A DNA stretch of 64,000 bases. Origin: Ligula intestinalis (Eukaryota > Platyhelminthes > Cestoda > Diphyllobothriidea > Diphyllobothriidae). Under the pieces are notes generated by a model. It had not been told where the DNA came from, made no database searches, and worked only from the letters and a program-made list of their open reading frames with translations. Location: positions 13,686,736 through 13,750,735 of the forward strand of contig JAYGXS010000001.1 of assembly GCA_036362985.1 (NCBI GenBank), read 5' to 3'. This document shows, piece after piece, positions 12,417 through 22,083 of this stretch (positions are counted from its first letter, which is position 1; each line of letters starts with the position of its first letter). The position numbers and the translations under genes are program-made.

Positions 12417-12904
12417 AATAAAGAAGAGGGAGAGATTATGGTCATTAGTAAACGTTAAGTTTAGGGTTACATTTATGGCTTGAGTTTAGGTCAGAACTGG
12501 GCGTAAGTTCAAAATTATGTTATTAAATAAGGTTTGTAGTTTTGTTTACTGTGGGGTTTAGAGTTAGCGTACGACTAGGCTAAAGATTATAGTCAGATTT
12601 TAGTTTTGTGTTATGTGTGATATTTTACCACCCTAATCTGTCGAGAAGGAATGCATTGTTCTAGCCCCGAAACCTACCAAGCCGAACTCAATTACAATTC
12701 AAATTTAGTATCAAAAACGGTTACCCCAGAGAGTTCGTGCGTCGATGCATAAGACGAAAATAGTCAAAACGAAAAGAACAGGAACTAGGTTGTCCCGATC
12801 AGGCGCCCAATCCAAGAAGTTAGCGAACACTTCTATATAGTTCAGTATAGTTCAGTATATTTAGGGTAGTAGGCAATGCCTTGGAAGACGCTATTGAAAA
12901 CACA

Positions 12905-13065
12905 ATGCATGAAATATCCAACATAAAATATGTCACTATAAACAGTGGGTAACATATATACATGTACAAATTTTAACGTGTGCGTGTGTGCAGTCAGAAT
13001 AGTCTTTTGTGTACATAATATATCCAGCATAAAATGTGTTACTGTAAAGTAGGATGTGTCTGCAC
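12905..13065. repeat. Imperfect tandem duplication, ~106-base period
   Basis: The segment around 12909-12955 (ATCCAACATAAAATATGTCACT) recurs around 13015-13062 (ATCCAGCATAAAATGTGTTACT). It lies just upstream of a PLE remnant. The open frames on the minus strand here reflect the duplication and not genes. Confidence 0.6.
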
Positions 13066-13084
13066 TCTTTGAAAGACACCTGAG

Positions 13085-13670
13085 GAAGCACCAAATCCAA
13101 GTGTCGCACAAACTGACGAATACTCTGCGAAATCAGCCTGTATCCCCTAAGAATATGGTTGGCTATTTGGACAGATAAGAAAGTCATTTACAAGATCCCT
13201 TTTGGCGGCTGCAATGCAGTTTATTGAGTGCAAACAGGACGATCAGCACCGCACGCTTACGCGAACATCAACGTGCGGTAAAGGGGCGATAGTAATGTTC
13301 CAAATTCGCCGCGCACACGTTAGAAACTGGACACCAATTTGCATGGGACTAAACCTGCGTTGTTCGCTCTTGTCCACACGAGAAATGCCTTACATTTTCG
13401 AAGCTATGCTTTCGGACACACAATGCATAAACAGGCACGTCGAGTTGGAGTCGTCATGCCGAAACCTCAAGCAGAAGGGGCGAGACGCGAGCCAATCTAA
13501 ACGGAATAAAAAACATGGCAACAGTGTACTGGCGTAAGTGCCACGCCATGGAATTATCGATTTTCCCGCCAACTCTCAATGTAAGCTGTTAGCTATTTTT
13601 TGGCCAATTCACTTTTTCGATGTCTGAAGACGAACTAGCGCTCCGGTTTCGAAAATTCACCAAGTAAACA
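13085..13670 (+). mobile_element. Penelope-like element remnant, GIY-YIG and 3' end (PLE class 3)
   Basis: Around 13095-13150 the conserved linker reads VSHKLTNTLRNQPVSPKN. A GIY-YIG start follows near 13182 (KVIYKIPFGGCNAVYI). The frame running to 13537 keeps the late nuclease motif, EMPYIFEAMLSDTQCINRH, matching GHEFLEAMHLDEACMNRH in the fragment at 40701-41000 and GNKTSREFIEAWSTDENSVN at 33029-33625. Stops and frame changes break it between the nuclease halves. A hammerhead core lies about 85 bases after the stop codon, as expected for a PLE 3' terminal region. The RT part is missing. Confidence 0.75.
13624..13658 (+). ncRNA. Hammerhead-like ribozyme motif (class 3, AAUU stem III)
   Basis: CUGAAGA (13624-13630) fits the invariant CUGANGA box. 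A GAAC / GUUUC helix with one bulged U forms stem II, and GAAAAUUC (13651-13658) gives GAA, a palindromic AAUU stem III, and a C at the cleavage position. One extra base lies between CUGAAGA and stem II. Activity is untested. It follows a PLE endonuclease fragment on the same strand. Confidence 0.6.
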
Positions 13671-13951
13671 ACCGTTTCCTGAAGAACTTCCTCTAACGAA
13701 ATACAAATAATTCTTGTCAGACAAGGAAATGGGAGTCCTCTATTCCCGGCTACTTGTGCTAAATGTCACGGAGATGAGGTTTAGTGTTCGGAGATGCGGT
13801 CATTCAGTATCAGTATCAGTATATTAAGGATATTTAGGAAAAATTCATTTGAGTGCCCTATTTGTACATATGTGCAGTGGTAGCAAAAAATTTGTTGCTT
13901 AGACTGTTGGCGAGGCCAGTTGTCCTGAGTCATAGGATGAAAATAGGAGCA

Positions 13952-13996
13952 GACAGTGAAAAAACTCCTCAGGGATTTTTAGGAGAAAAACTGTCG
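13952..13996 (-). ncRNA. ENE-like stem with U-rich internal loop in LINE-A 3' UTR
   Basis: The outer stem GACAGU/ACUGUC and inner stem complementary to CTCCT/AGGAG are separated on both sides by uninterrupted U-runs in the sense RNA. The terminal loop is short, so this is the most compact of four copies in the window. Confidence 0.55.
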
Positions 13997-14381
13997 CCCT
14001 TGTGGGGGTAATGCGTGGGATTTAGGAGAAAAAAGGGGGTTCCCACTGTGGGGGCATTGCAAAGGTTCCCAGGATCATTACCGTATGGAAGTCACGTCCT
14101 GATTCTTCCTTGCTGATTGCAGAGTCCGCCACGGAACTGGAAAAACAGAGGTATCCATCCAGATCGTTGACAGGTCGCTTTTGGTCGAACCAAGGGTGAC
14201 TGTTTAGACCGGCAGGTCTGGCTGATAAGATCGCCAGCGGGTAATCACGGTACGCAGATAGCCAAGTAGGGTAGACCGTGGAGACCTTCGCATGAGGCTA
14301 GGCGTGGGAGGGCGTTATAAATAGCAAACGTGAATGGATATGAAAACTAATACTACTGAAAAATTGGAAGTAGTATTATTG

Positions 14382-15020
14382 TTATCGCAAATTGTCAGTT
14401 CCGATCCATCGTGCACTGCTATATCGATCCAGTTTTTGCTTAAAACCCTCTAGCGATTCCGACATTAGAACGTCCTGATGAAGCAAATTCCACGCTCTAA
14501 CCACCCTTTTTGAAAAGAAGTGTTTCCGAGCGTCCAGCCTGGCCCCTGCCACCTTTAATTTGAGGGGATGACCCCTCAGATTCGTGGTCGTTGCTAATTC
14601 GAAAAAATCCCCTGATATAAGACAGCTGTCTTGAAAACGTAATATGCGGAATGCTAGTATCAGGTACCCCCGAAGCTGCCTGTAGCACAAAGGGAAAAGG
14701 GCGAGATTCGACAGCCGTGTTTCATAAGGCTGCGAGCCCTGCCCCATAACAACTTTGGTTGCGCGCCGTTGTACCTTTTCCAGGATGTTGATGTCTTTCC
14801 TGGTCCAGGGTCTCCAAGCTTGGAAAGCGGATTCTAGGTGCGGTCGTACGAAGGTTCCGAAGACTTTTGTGAAGCACTTTTCATTGAAGGTAGAAAAAGC
14901 TCGTTTGACGAGGTATAGGATCGACATCACGGACTTGGCTACCTTTGTGCAATGCAGGGAGGGTTTAAGCGAGGGCGTGATCCAGACTCCTAAGTCTTTC
15001 TGGGCGTTCACTTCCTTCAA
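14382..15020 (-). pseudogene. LINE-A reverse transcriptase C-terminal region
   Basis: This 212-residue open frame starts QKDLGVWITPSLKPSLHC (residues ~6-23), the segment after the RT palm in CR1-like elements. It continues through VRPHLESAFQAWRPWTRKD, a thumb-like region (LEKVQRRATKVV; LSNLALFPLCYRQLRG) and the terminal motif FFSKRVVRAWNLLHQDVL. It matches LINE-C (51456-52157) and LINE-F (60547-61299) residue by residue along most of its length but at clearly lower identity than those two share with each other. The start is an internal codon, since the frame enters from the broken upstream RT. Confidence 0.8.
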
Positions 15021-15125
15021 TGGTATGTCATTCAGTCGGTAAGCCTTGCCGTTTGAAGAACTGGATTTTCCAACTCGAATGGTGGTGCACTTGCTCTTAT
15101 TGGACGGTAAGAGCCAGTCCGCCGA

Positions 15126-15656
15126 CTATTTTTGAAGTCGATTTAAATTTTCCTGTAAGTGCACTTCGTCAGCCACAGTTCGAATTTCGCTCCAAAGTTT
15201 TATATCATCGGCAAACATGGCGATGCCGCAATCCAGTTCGCGGACACAGTTGTTGATGTAGATAACAAACAAGATAGGGCCAAGAACAGAGCCTTGGGGA
15301 AAACCACTCTCAACCTCAACCTTGGCTGACTGTTTGTCGCTGATGTGGACAGTTTGGGAGCGACCCATTAGGAAGCTTTGTATCCACGTAAGGAGCCTAC
15401 TCCTTACTCCTATGCGGCTGACTTTATAAAGGAGGCGGTGGTGCGGCACGCTATCGAAAGCCATTTTGAAGTCAATATTGACAGCATGCACTGAGTTTTC
15501 ACTATCGACTGCCTCAGTCCACCGTTCTAAACAGTAGAGCAAGTTTGTAACGCAGGACCTACCTCTACGAAAACCATGCTGAGCATTCGATAGCATATGG
15601 TTTTGTTCCAGGAACTGCATAAGTTGTTGCTTGATATTTTTTCCATGATTTTGCAA
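15126..15656 (-). pseudogene. LINE-A reverse transcriptase core
   Basis: The frame holds the palm of a non-LTR RT. It starts with the finger motif AQHGFRRGRSCVTNLL at ~25-40. VNIDFKMAFDSVPHHRLLYKV carries the first catalytic D at about residue 65, FPQGSVLGPILFVIYIN is at about 118-134, and MFADDIKLW with the catalytic DD is at about 147-155. It ends at LQENLNRLQK with a stop. The expected SW motif after LNRL is in another frame. As the domain is split from both neighbours by frame changes, the copy cannot make a functional protein. Confidence 0.82.
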
Positions 15657-15741
15657 CAGATTGCAGTAAGGCTGACTGGTCGGTAGTTATTCGCTGAGAT
15701 CCGGCTTCTCCCTTGTATAGCGGTGTAATCCTCGCGGATTT

Positions 15742-16341
15742 CTAATCTACTGGTAGGCATCCGGTTTCGAAGGAGATTTGGAAGAGCATAGAGAGTGGTT
15801 TGGCCAACTCATTGGCGAGCTTCTTCAAAATCTTGGCTGGTACGTTGTCGGAACCTGGTGACTTAGATTCTTTTAAGCTTAAGAGTTCCTTAAGAACAAC
15901 AGCCTCGGGGAATTGGACAGTCTCAACTACTGTATCCGCTTCGGTGTCGTCGGTGGGGTGATTGTATGCCGTTTCCTTTGTGAAGACTGATCGGAAAAAT
16001 TTCGAAAGATGATCAGCCTTTGCTTCATCATCTATCAAGTCTCGTCCCTCAGCAGTCCTTAGCAGGGGTATCGGATCCTTTTTTTGGTACTCTGCCTGAG
16101 ATAACTGTAAAACAGTTTGGGGTTCACTGTGGCCCGGTTTAGCAAGTCTGCTTCGAAAGCCCGTCTTGTTTTGAGAATAAGACCCTTCACCTATTGTTGT
16201 GGTTATGGCTACGAAAAGGATATATGTAGCCTTCCTGGATGTTGGTGCAGGTCCGCCTGTAGTGAGGGCGAAGTGATAATTCTTGTGGCTTGCTGGTGTA
16301 CGCAACGGTGCTTGACGACATTTTGTAGTCCATAATCTCAC
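15742..16341 (-). pseudogene. LINE-A pre-RT linker region
   Basis: Residues ~100-199 (LIDDEAKADHLSKFFRSVFTKE to LKESKSPGSDNVPAKILKKLANELAKPLSMLF) match the region between endonuclease and RT fingers in CR1-like LINEs, and align with VERELQSLKEAKSSGPDN in LINE-F. Residues 1-100 are less certain. The next open piece (15760-15527) continues with NNYRPVSLTAICC in another frame, so at least one indel lies near 15750. Confidence 0.7.
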
Positions 16342-16644
16342 GACGCTTTTGCCACTTTTGACTGCAAGTTCAACACTGTATTGTTGCCCGTTTATGTGCT
16401 TGTTTGGTATGCTTTTCGATGTGCCGAAACGGGTGTCACTCTTCCTATTTTGCTAAAAATCCGGAGCCGTGGCCATTCCAATCTCTCTTTTCTTTCTAGG
16501 AAACAATTTTGTGCCATTTCTGAACTATGCTTGGTAAACTCGTTCAATTTGTAAACAGCGGTAATATAGAAGTTAACATGCGAGTTCCTGGAAGCAGTTC
16601 AGAAGAAAAAGACGCGACCACTGGAACAAGAGGTTTATTTTCCT

Positions 16645-16681
16645 GACGTTTCGGATTCCTTCAGGAATCCTGAATCAAAGG
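16645..16681 (-). ncRNA. Hammerhead-like relic (class 1)
   Basis: On the minus strand an 8-bp hairpin GGATTCCT/AGGAATCC precedes GAAACGUC. The CUGANGA box is degraded to CTTTGATTCA. Confidence 0.55.
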
Positions 16682-17120
16682 TTATGGTAGGTTAGTCTGA
16701 CACCTGCGCAGATAAGGGTAAAACATCCATAGGTTGCACAGTATTTATATTTCGTAGCGGTCATCTGCAAGCGTACTGTAAATATCCACTAATGTAGCCA
16801 CCACGTGGGTCTTAGTACGGTGATGTCTCCTATTGCATATTGCGTACTGGGACATTGCCTGAATGGCAGGACCCAGCAATAACAACTCTGAAGACAGCAA
16901 GCATAATTGTCGTGAAATTGTTCAGCCCACATCCCACACGGACAAGAAAATCACGGCAATTAATGAGTCCAACAATCACCGCACCAATTAAGGTTCAAGT
17001 AGTGGCTACAGGAGTGGATAATTACAGTACGCACGCGAATGACCGCTACGAACTTTAAATAGCGTGCAACCTGTGCATTTTTCACTCTTATCTGCACAGG
17101 TGTCAGACTAAACTACTATT

Positions 17121-17158
17121 ACCTATGATTAGGGATTCCCGACCGAATTCGAAACGTC
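17121..17158 (+). ncRNA. Hammerhead-like relic (class 1)
   Basis: CCTATGATTAGGGATTCC stands where CUGANGA and stem II should be, followed by GACCGAATTC and GAAACGUC. Stem II still pairs partly (GGATTC with GAATTC); the core box is mutated. Confidence 0.5.
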
Positions 17159-17210
17159 AGGAAAATAAAGCTCTTATGCCAGTTGTCGCGTCTTCTCTTT
17201 CTGAGCGGTA

Positions 17211-18748
17211 ATCTACTTATAAGGACTAGGCTTTATCGACAACCATGCACAATTCCTCAACTCTAATTTTGAGTTTACTTTCTTGAAAAAGCCGAGCAGC
17301 CTTCTTAATGCATTTCCTAAAGATAGGCCAGTTTTTTTATTTTATAAATATGTGTATCTTTTAATGGGAGTTTAAATTTTTCCGGACAGTATGCCTTGTT
17401 TCACTTTACTAAGTAAAGGAAGCAACCTTAAAGGATTAACTGAACACACGACCATATAAATGGTAAGATTGTCCAGTGTTTTCAGTGGCTCGCGTGTGTT
17501 TTTCTAGCCATAAAATGTGTCACAATATCTGCAATTATTTCATGATTTTTTTATCAATGCTACAGGCCGTGTCTTGGAGATAATGAACGTTTGCATCGAC
17601 AATAAATAACCACGGGCTGCTGCAAGTCTAAGTATGAAAGTCTACTTTTAACCATTACCTTCAAATGTAGTGATGCTGTAAGCTAGAATTACATTCGCAG
17701 CCCTCTGTGTCATTAATTATTTATACATGCAACCTTCCTGACACATTGGTCAATGCCCATCGTGATAAGATGGTACTTAAGACCTTGAATTACAGTTATT
17801 TTATGTTTCTTTACATATTAATCTGCGGTTGACAATGTTGAATTAGAAGCGACAGGAACAACGTAACATTGGACATCTGGAAAGGGAAAATGTTTCAAGA
17901 TCCAAAAATATGAACTTCCCGGTTTTGAGAGCTTTCTACTGATTTAAATTGGGGATTAAGTTACATTTAATATTGCGGTTAGGGATACCAAATGGGAATA
18001 AGTAACTTTTTTCTATAATTAAGTGCACCTTCACCTGCAATGACGGGAGTCCAGATTCTCGTTCCTCAAGGCAACGTGACGGGGATCTAGTTTTAATCCC
18101 GTTATCTCACGACTCTTTTTTTCCCATTTTGGCTGTAGGCCAAGCACTTGCTTCTTGTCCCATTTTATGATTGTATTCGCCGATAGTATCGGTATTCTAA
18201 AACCTTGTCCAGCCGGTGGATATTAGGATTTCACCGAACGCACCAAGATTAGGCTGCTTGTGTGCTCAGCATCTTTTCATAGATGGCGGAAATCCGCTGA
18301 GCTGCTGGTCACAAAAAAACCAAATAATTCTTAAGCCTGGGGTTTATGATAATTTGAAGGACAAACTTAAATAGGGACTAACTGGCGCAACGCCGAATTC
18401 CGATGGAAACAGAGATATGCTTGCCATAAGCCCATGGCATATTCTGATGCTGACATGTTCAAATGGAATTGCGTGCAAAGAACCGATAACCTTTTTAAAG
18501 TATTAAATTATAAAGATGAAACGACAAAATAAAGCACTGGAATAAACAAGAAGAAATATTAACCTGGAAAAGATCGATTACTCAAAAAACCATTTAAAAA
18601 ACTAATAAAGGTTAAACAGCACAGATTATTAAGTCAGACGGCAGACCTAGCCATTTTCTTATTGTCATGCTGTGTGGTAAAGTTTGCTTGCCTCGATACA
18701 TTAAAGTCAAATGGGCAACAGTAGTTTATGTACTGCAACTTATTAATT
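17211..18748. other. Stretch with no recognised gene
   Basis: AT-rich intergenic sequence; no protein or RNA gene recognised. A moderately GC-rich patch at 18030-18300 does not match the other repeats in this window. Confidence 0.4.
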
Positions 18749-19247
18749 CCTAGTCCAAGCATTTTGTCCTACGAAAACGGTGGTTATAGGATTTTATGGG
18801 TGGGGAATTAGGCAAGGCAGTAGAATATACCTTAATGATGCTATATACATTTAAATAGTATCGTAGTTGGAAATAATGTTGATTTATATCCTCATTTTCC
18901 TAATCTGTATTATCATTTAACTCATTGCAGGAAACCGTTTTTAACACTGCAGGTTTTTCGGAATTCCTTAAAAATATAAATGGTGCTTAGGAAGTCGTCT
19001 AATTCAAATTACCTGTCATTCAACTTCCCGTTCTGAAGTTAGATTATTAAAGTCCGTGGCGCGAAGTGCCGCGCTCACCGTCGAGTTACCGGCGGGAAAA
19101 ATTACTCCTAGCGGCCGCGGGAAACAACTTCAGCTAAATGTTTACCCTTACCTCTTATTTCTACAAATTTTCGTTACTGTCTGTCCTATTTCCTTGCTCT
19201 CAAAAACCCCTATAACCACCGTTTCCGCAGGAAAAATGCTTGGACAA
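18749..19247 (+). mobile_element. MITE-like inverted-repeat element, copy B (uninterrupted)
   Basis: The first ~75 bases (from CCTAGTCCAAGC through GGTGGTTATAGG) are an imperfect inverted repeat of the last ~75 (ending CTATAACCACCG through GCTTGGACAAG). The middle holds the TGGCGCGAAGTGCCGCG block at about 19053. The open frame 19056-19424 starts in this block and runs out of the element; a similar frame starts in copy C at 39026 (MARSAA...), so the resemblance comes from shared transposon DNA and not from a gene family. Confidence 0.7.
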
Positions 19248-19739
19248 GTGGTATATGAGGTGTACTGCATTAACGAATTTTGCCAGAATATTGCAACCTT
19301 ACTTAAGTTACTTCTTAAAAAGAACATAGCTTTCAGAATTTCGTTAACATTTCATGATACAGGGAATGTACTGAAAGACGTTTCCTACAGTGAGTGCATA
19401 ACTGGAGCCAAAGCATTGAAGTGACTGTTATTTAAACACTAATATGAATTTGTAACTCAGTTTCTGCCTTGTGCCTTCTTCGTATTCAATACCACCACCA
19501 GTGCATGCCGTCCTTCCACGGATGAAATTTACGTTTGAATGGGGAACTGATCTCATACATGACCTTTTCCGATAAACCCTGCACTAAGAAATTGATGCAA
19601 CTTAATATTTTTCATCGTAATAGGAAAGCGACAAAGTGCGAAGCAAGTAGCACAACAATCATTTAAAGACCTGCTCTCATCAGGTAGCGATATTGGTGTG
19701 TTAGGAGTGCAGTGAAATAGTAGTCAAGGTTGTTCAGGA

Positions 19740-20010
19740 GAAGATGCGATCTCTAGTACGACAATTTTATTATTCTGAGCTTTCGGTTCCGCACAAGAGG
19801 CCATCCTCAGAGAAAATGTAAGGGCAGCAAACGTTGGCTACGCGTGAATGGGGCCAGGGGAGGAGGTGATACTTGTGACTGATCCCTACTCGCGCCATTT
19901 TATCACGTCGCCCCTCCTTGGACTTATGGCGTGTGACCATGGTGCTGTGTCTTGCATGGCAGCCTGTGTGCTCGGACAGGAACTGAGCCGTGGTTTCTGG
20001 TCACGAAGTT
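19740..20010 (-). mobile_element. PLE class 2, solo 3' end
   Basis: On the minus strand this is a PLE tail like the two at 21372-22083. It shares ACCAGAAACCACGGC-like sequence, a block around the MITE-unrelated GGCGACGTGATA, and a hammerhead core near the end. The tail terminates in GCATCTTC at 19740. No endonuclease motif remains. Confidence 0.65.
19777..19810 (-). ncRNA. Hammerhead-like motif (class 2, AGCU stem III)
   Basis: CUGAGGA (fits CUGANGA) and GAAAGCUC are both intact at the class-typical 34-base span. Stem II has two mismatches (GGCCTC against GGAACC), so folding is weaker than in the copy at 22012. Confidence 0.55.
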
Positions 20011-21164
20011 AATTAATTAAAATATCTTCAACAGTTACTCAAAGCGAATGGCCAGCCACGAAAAGTTGGCCAAACACGACAACTAACCACGTTTCTCTGA
20101 TCAGTGAGCATTAAGCTAAATTTGAGTTGTGGTTCTACTGTCTTGCCGGTTTTGCTCGGGAATATTGACTCTCGTGTGAAGTGCGGCAATCGATGCAGTT
20201 ACAGGACGTCGTGCAGCTCAATCTAAACTACTTGAAGGCATTTGCAAAGCAACCAGTTATCGTGCAAGGCACGATAGAGACTGGCATACTTATTTTTGGC
20301 TTATTGGTTTTCATCAACCAGCTATGCCAAAACCCAGTGCAGAAGGATTTGGAGTTAAAACACGGCTCATTTTGAAATCCAGAGATGTACGGTTTAACCA
20401 TGCGCTTTTTTACCAGTCGATTGTGCCCAGGATGATGTGAGAGGCCTCTGCAGGCCAGTTCACTGTACTGACATTCCACGCGCCAACCGAATGGTTTAGC
20501 CTAGTAATCATGTCTACCATCTGTACCTAACTGTTTCGCGAAGTATTAACCCGCATTATGAGTAAAATCCGCTGCCAGCACAGTGGCTCATGATCTCTGC
20601 CAGGCACAAAATCTTAAGGCAGCCTGCAATGGAATGGAATTGGGTTATATTCTGCGCGAGACCATGTCACAGAAGAATATCAACTTAGTAGTAATTTATG
20701 CAAACAGTGGCTGACCTTACCTGCAAGCAGGATTAGCAATGCAAATGTGCAAAAGCAATTAAGGGTTGTCAGGCGAAATGTTGGGACGCCCTGCCTGCTG
20801 AGAGCAACAGGCAACTGTCACATTATGACAGCTGCATGGCATTAGGCTACGTGTTAGTGGAAGAAAGAGTGAAAAGATGCAGTAGGCGAAGTGAATGCAA
20901 TTCTTCGGAAACTAGTTGGTGGGGATTGACGCTGACGAATATTCACGTACGCAATATGCCATGTTCTTACGATGTGAACTTATTTTACTTGATCTGGCAT
21001 GAATTTTTAATAGCGCTTGCACTAGATGAGGTATTTTTGTTTGGAACCTTATCTGTATGAGCAAATAAGACGCAAACACCGATAAAAACAGTTAAATTAT
21101 TTATTCTTTGGCTTCAGATTTTAACTAAGATGTTGAAGGAGCTCACCAGTAGGTTGAAATAATC
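20011..21164. other. Stretch with no recognised gene
   Basis: Contains short open frames such as 20181-20375 and 20836-21060 without family resemblance. Nothing else supported. Confidence 0.4.
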
Positions 21165-21335
21165 TACTACCGTTTCTGGTTTAGTAGGCGTCGTCAGCTA
21201 GTCATGTCCAGACCCACGTGATGCACCACACGATGCTCTAATTCGAGATCTTTTGATCAGCATCTAGCGCTCTAAGCATTAAGTCACGAGTTCATTGATT
21301 TGTTGGCTTAGGTCAGGAGATATTGATATTACGAA
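21165..21335 (-). repeat. tRNA-derived SINE-like repeat (family S2)
   Basis: On the minus strand a tRNA-like head (TTAGAGCGCTAGATGCTGAT, then AAAAGATCTCGAATTAGAGC in the B-box region) is followed by a unique tail with GGTCTGGACATGACTAGC and ACTAAACCAGAAACGG. The same tail follows a tRNA-like head at 29985-30180 (minus). The shared head-plus-tail order is what marks it as a SINE. Internal promoter boxes are degenerate. Confidence 0.55.
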
Positions 21336-21412
21336 TAGAAGCAAATATGCGTCCCCAGGTTGTTGTTATAAAGAAGAAGAAGTCGCGATTTCTGAAGCGA
21401 TACTTTTATTCT

Positions 21413-21448
21413 GAGCATTCGGCTCCACACGAGGAGCCATGGTCGTAG
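21413..21448 (-). ncRNA. Hammerhead-like relic (class 2)
   Basis: Stem II is a perfect 6-bp GGCTCC/GGAGCC hairpin, followed by GAATGCTC where its partner arm has GAAAGCTC; the 5' box is changed to CTACGA. Mutated inverted partner of the motif at 22012. Confidence 0.55.
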
Positions 21449-22011
21449 TAAATGAGAACAGCAAGCGTTAGCTACGCATCAATGGGGTTGATAGGGGGTG
21501 GCAATTATTAATTTGCCCCTGTCCACGTCACGTCTATTCTTATGCTATCCTATCGTGTCTCCAACGCGCGTCCTTGAGTACCGACGTATGACCTTGACAT
21601 GGTAGCCTGCATGCTTATAGAGCAGCTGGGCCCTGGTTTCTGGTCGCGGGCACGGATGGCAAAATAACAGTGTGGTATATCCACACACACACGAATAATG
21701 GCACGAGCCAGTAATGAGACGGGACGCAAACTGCTGGAGGCCTGGATGTCAGATCGTAACTCCATAAAAAGGCATGTGGATATACCGCTCTGTTATGTTG
21801 CCATCCGTGCCCGTGATCCCAAACCAGGGCCCAGTTCTTCTACAAGCACGCAGGCCACTACCTCAAGGTCACATGTGGTCACTCCAGGGACGCAGTTTGG
21901 AGACATGATGAGATAGTGTGAGAATGGACGTGGCATGGACAGAGACCAATCTATAATTGCCCCCTACCAGCCCCATTTATGCGTAGCTGACACTTGCTGT
22001 TCTCAGTTAAT

Positions 22012-22045
22012 CTGACGATGGCTTCTCGTGTGGAGCCGAAAGCTC
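22012..22045 (+). ncRNA. Hammerhead-like ribozyme motif (class 2, AGCU stem III)
   Basis: CUGACGA (22012-22018) fits the invariant CUGANGA box. Stem II pairs GGCUUC with GGAGCC (one G-U), and GAAAGCUC (22038-22045) completes the core with a palindromic AGCU stem III and C at the cleavage site. One unpaired U lies between the box and stem II, matching the single extra base in the other classes. This and 30707-30740 are the best preserved cores in the window. Confidence 0.65.
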
Positions 22046-22083
22046 AGAAATCAAATATCGTTCCAGAAATCGCGCCTTCCTCT

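Larger units (their letters stand above)
9675..13080. other. Stretch with no recognised gene
   Basis: Mostly AT-rich. A more GC-rich block lies at about 10200-10500, with open frames of low complexity that I do not recognise. An 80-codon frame at 11753-11995 begins MAEITRFCTDYI and looks protein-like, but I know no family for it and see no splice context or second copy. A GTAG microsatellite is listed separately. Confidence 0.4.
13805..16345 (-). mobile_element. LINE-A: decayed CR1-like non-LTR retrotransposon
   Basis: A minus-strand LINE ORF2 is readable in pieces: 16341-15742 (pre-RT region ending LKESKSPGSDNVPAKIL), 15760-15527 (NNYRPVSLTAICCKIMEKI), 15656-15126 (RT core) and 15020-14382 (thumb and C-terminus). 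Three or more frameshifts separate them. No endonuclease domain is left, so the copy is 5'-truncated. The 3' UTR carries an ENE-like stem (13952-13996), and the element ends in (ACTGAT)n at about 13805-13820. Upstream it is cut off by a PLE foldback at 16600; 16345-16600 has no readable LINE protein. Confidence 0.8.
16600..17210. mobile_element. PLE class 1 foldback: two 3' ends in inverted orientation
   Basis: The arm 16600-16810 (minus) and arm 17000-17205 (plus) are inverted copies of the same PLE tail: both show GACCGCTACGAA, CTGCGCAGGTGTCAGACTAA-like sequence, the hairpin plus GAAACGUC end, and the A/T-rich terminus. The plus arm is preceded by PLE C-terminal coding sequence (16860-17055, NNNSEDSKHNC-like). 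Decayed hammerhead cores lie at 16645-16681 (minus) and 17121-17158 (plus). The unit abuts the 5' side of LINE-A. Confidence 0.8.
21372..22083. mobile_element. PLE class 2 foldback with ~305-base arms
   Basis: The minus arm 21378-21686 and plus arm 21779-22083 are inverted copies of the same PLE 3' end. The plus arm encodes the nuclease C-terminus (KLLEAWMSDRNSIKRHVDIPL...; open frame 21698-21916) and the minus arm encodes the same segment (HVDIPHCYFAIRARDQKPGP; 21765-21550). Each arm ends with a hammerhead region and a GAAGAAG/CTTCTTC terminus. The spacer is about 90 bases. It is either a head-to-head insertion pair or a single twin-primed event. Confidence 0.85.

Noticed and set aside
12905..13065. 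CRISPR-like or satellite array
   Set aside because: Only two diverged units, no regular spacers; in a eukaryotic setting a CRISPR array is not expected.
19056..19424. Frame MARSAALTVELPAG... with a relative at 38823-39026
   Set aside because: Both begin in the GC-rich centre of the MITE; similarity follows from shared transposon DNA.
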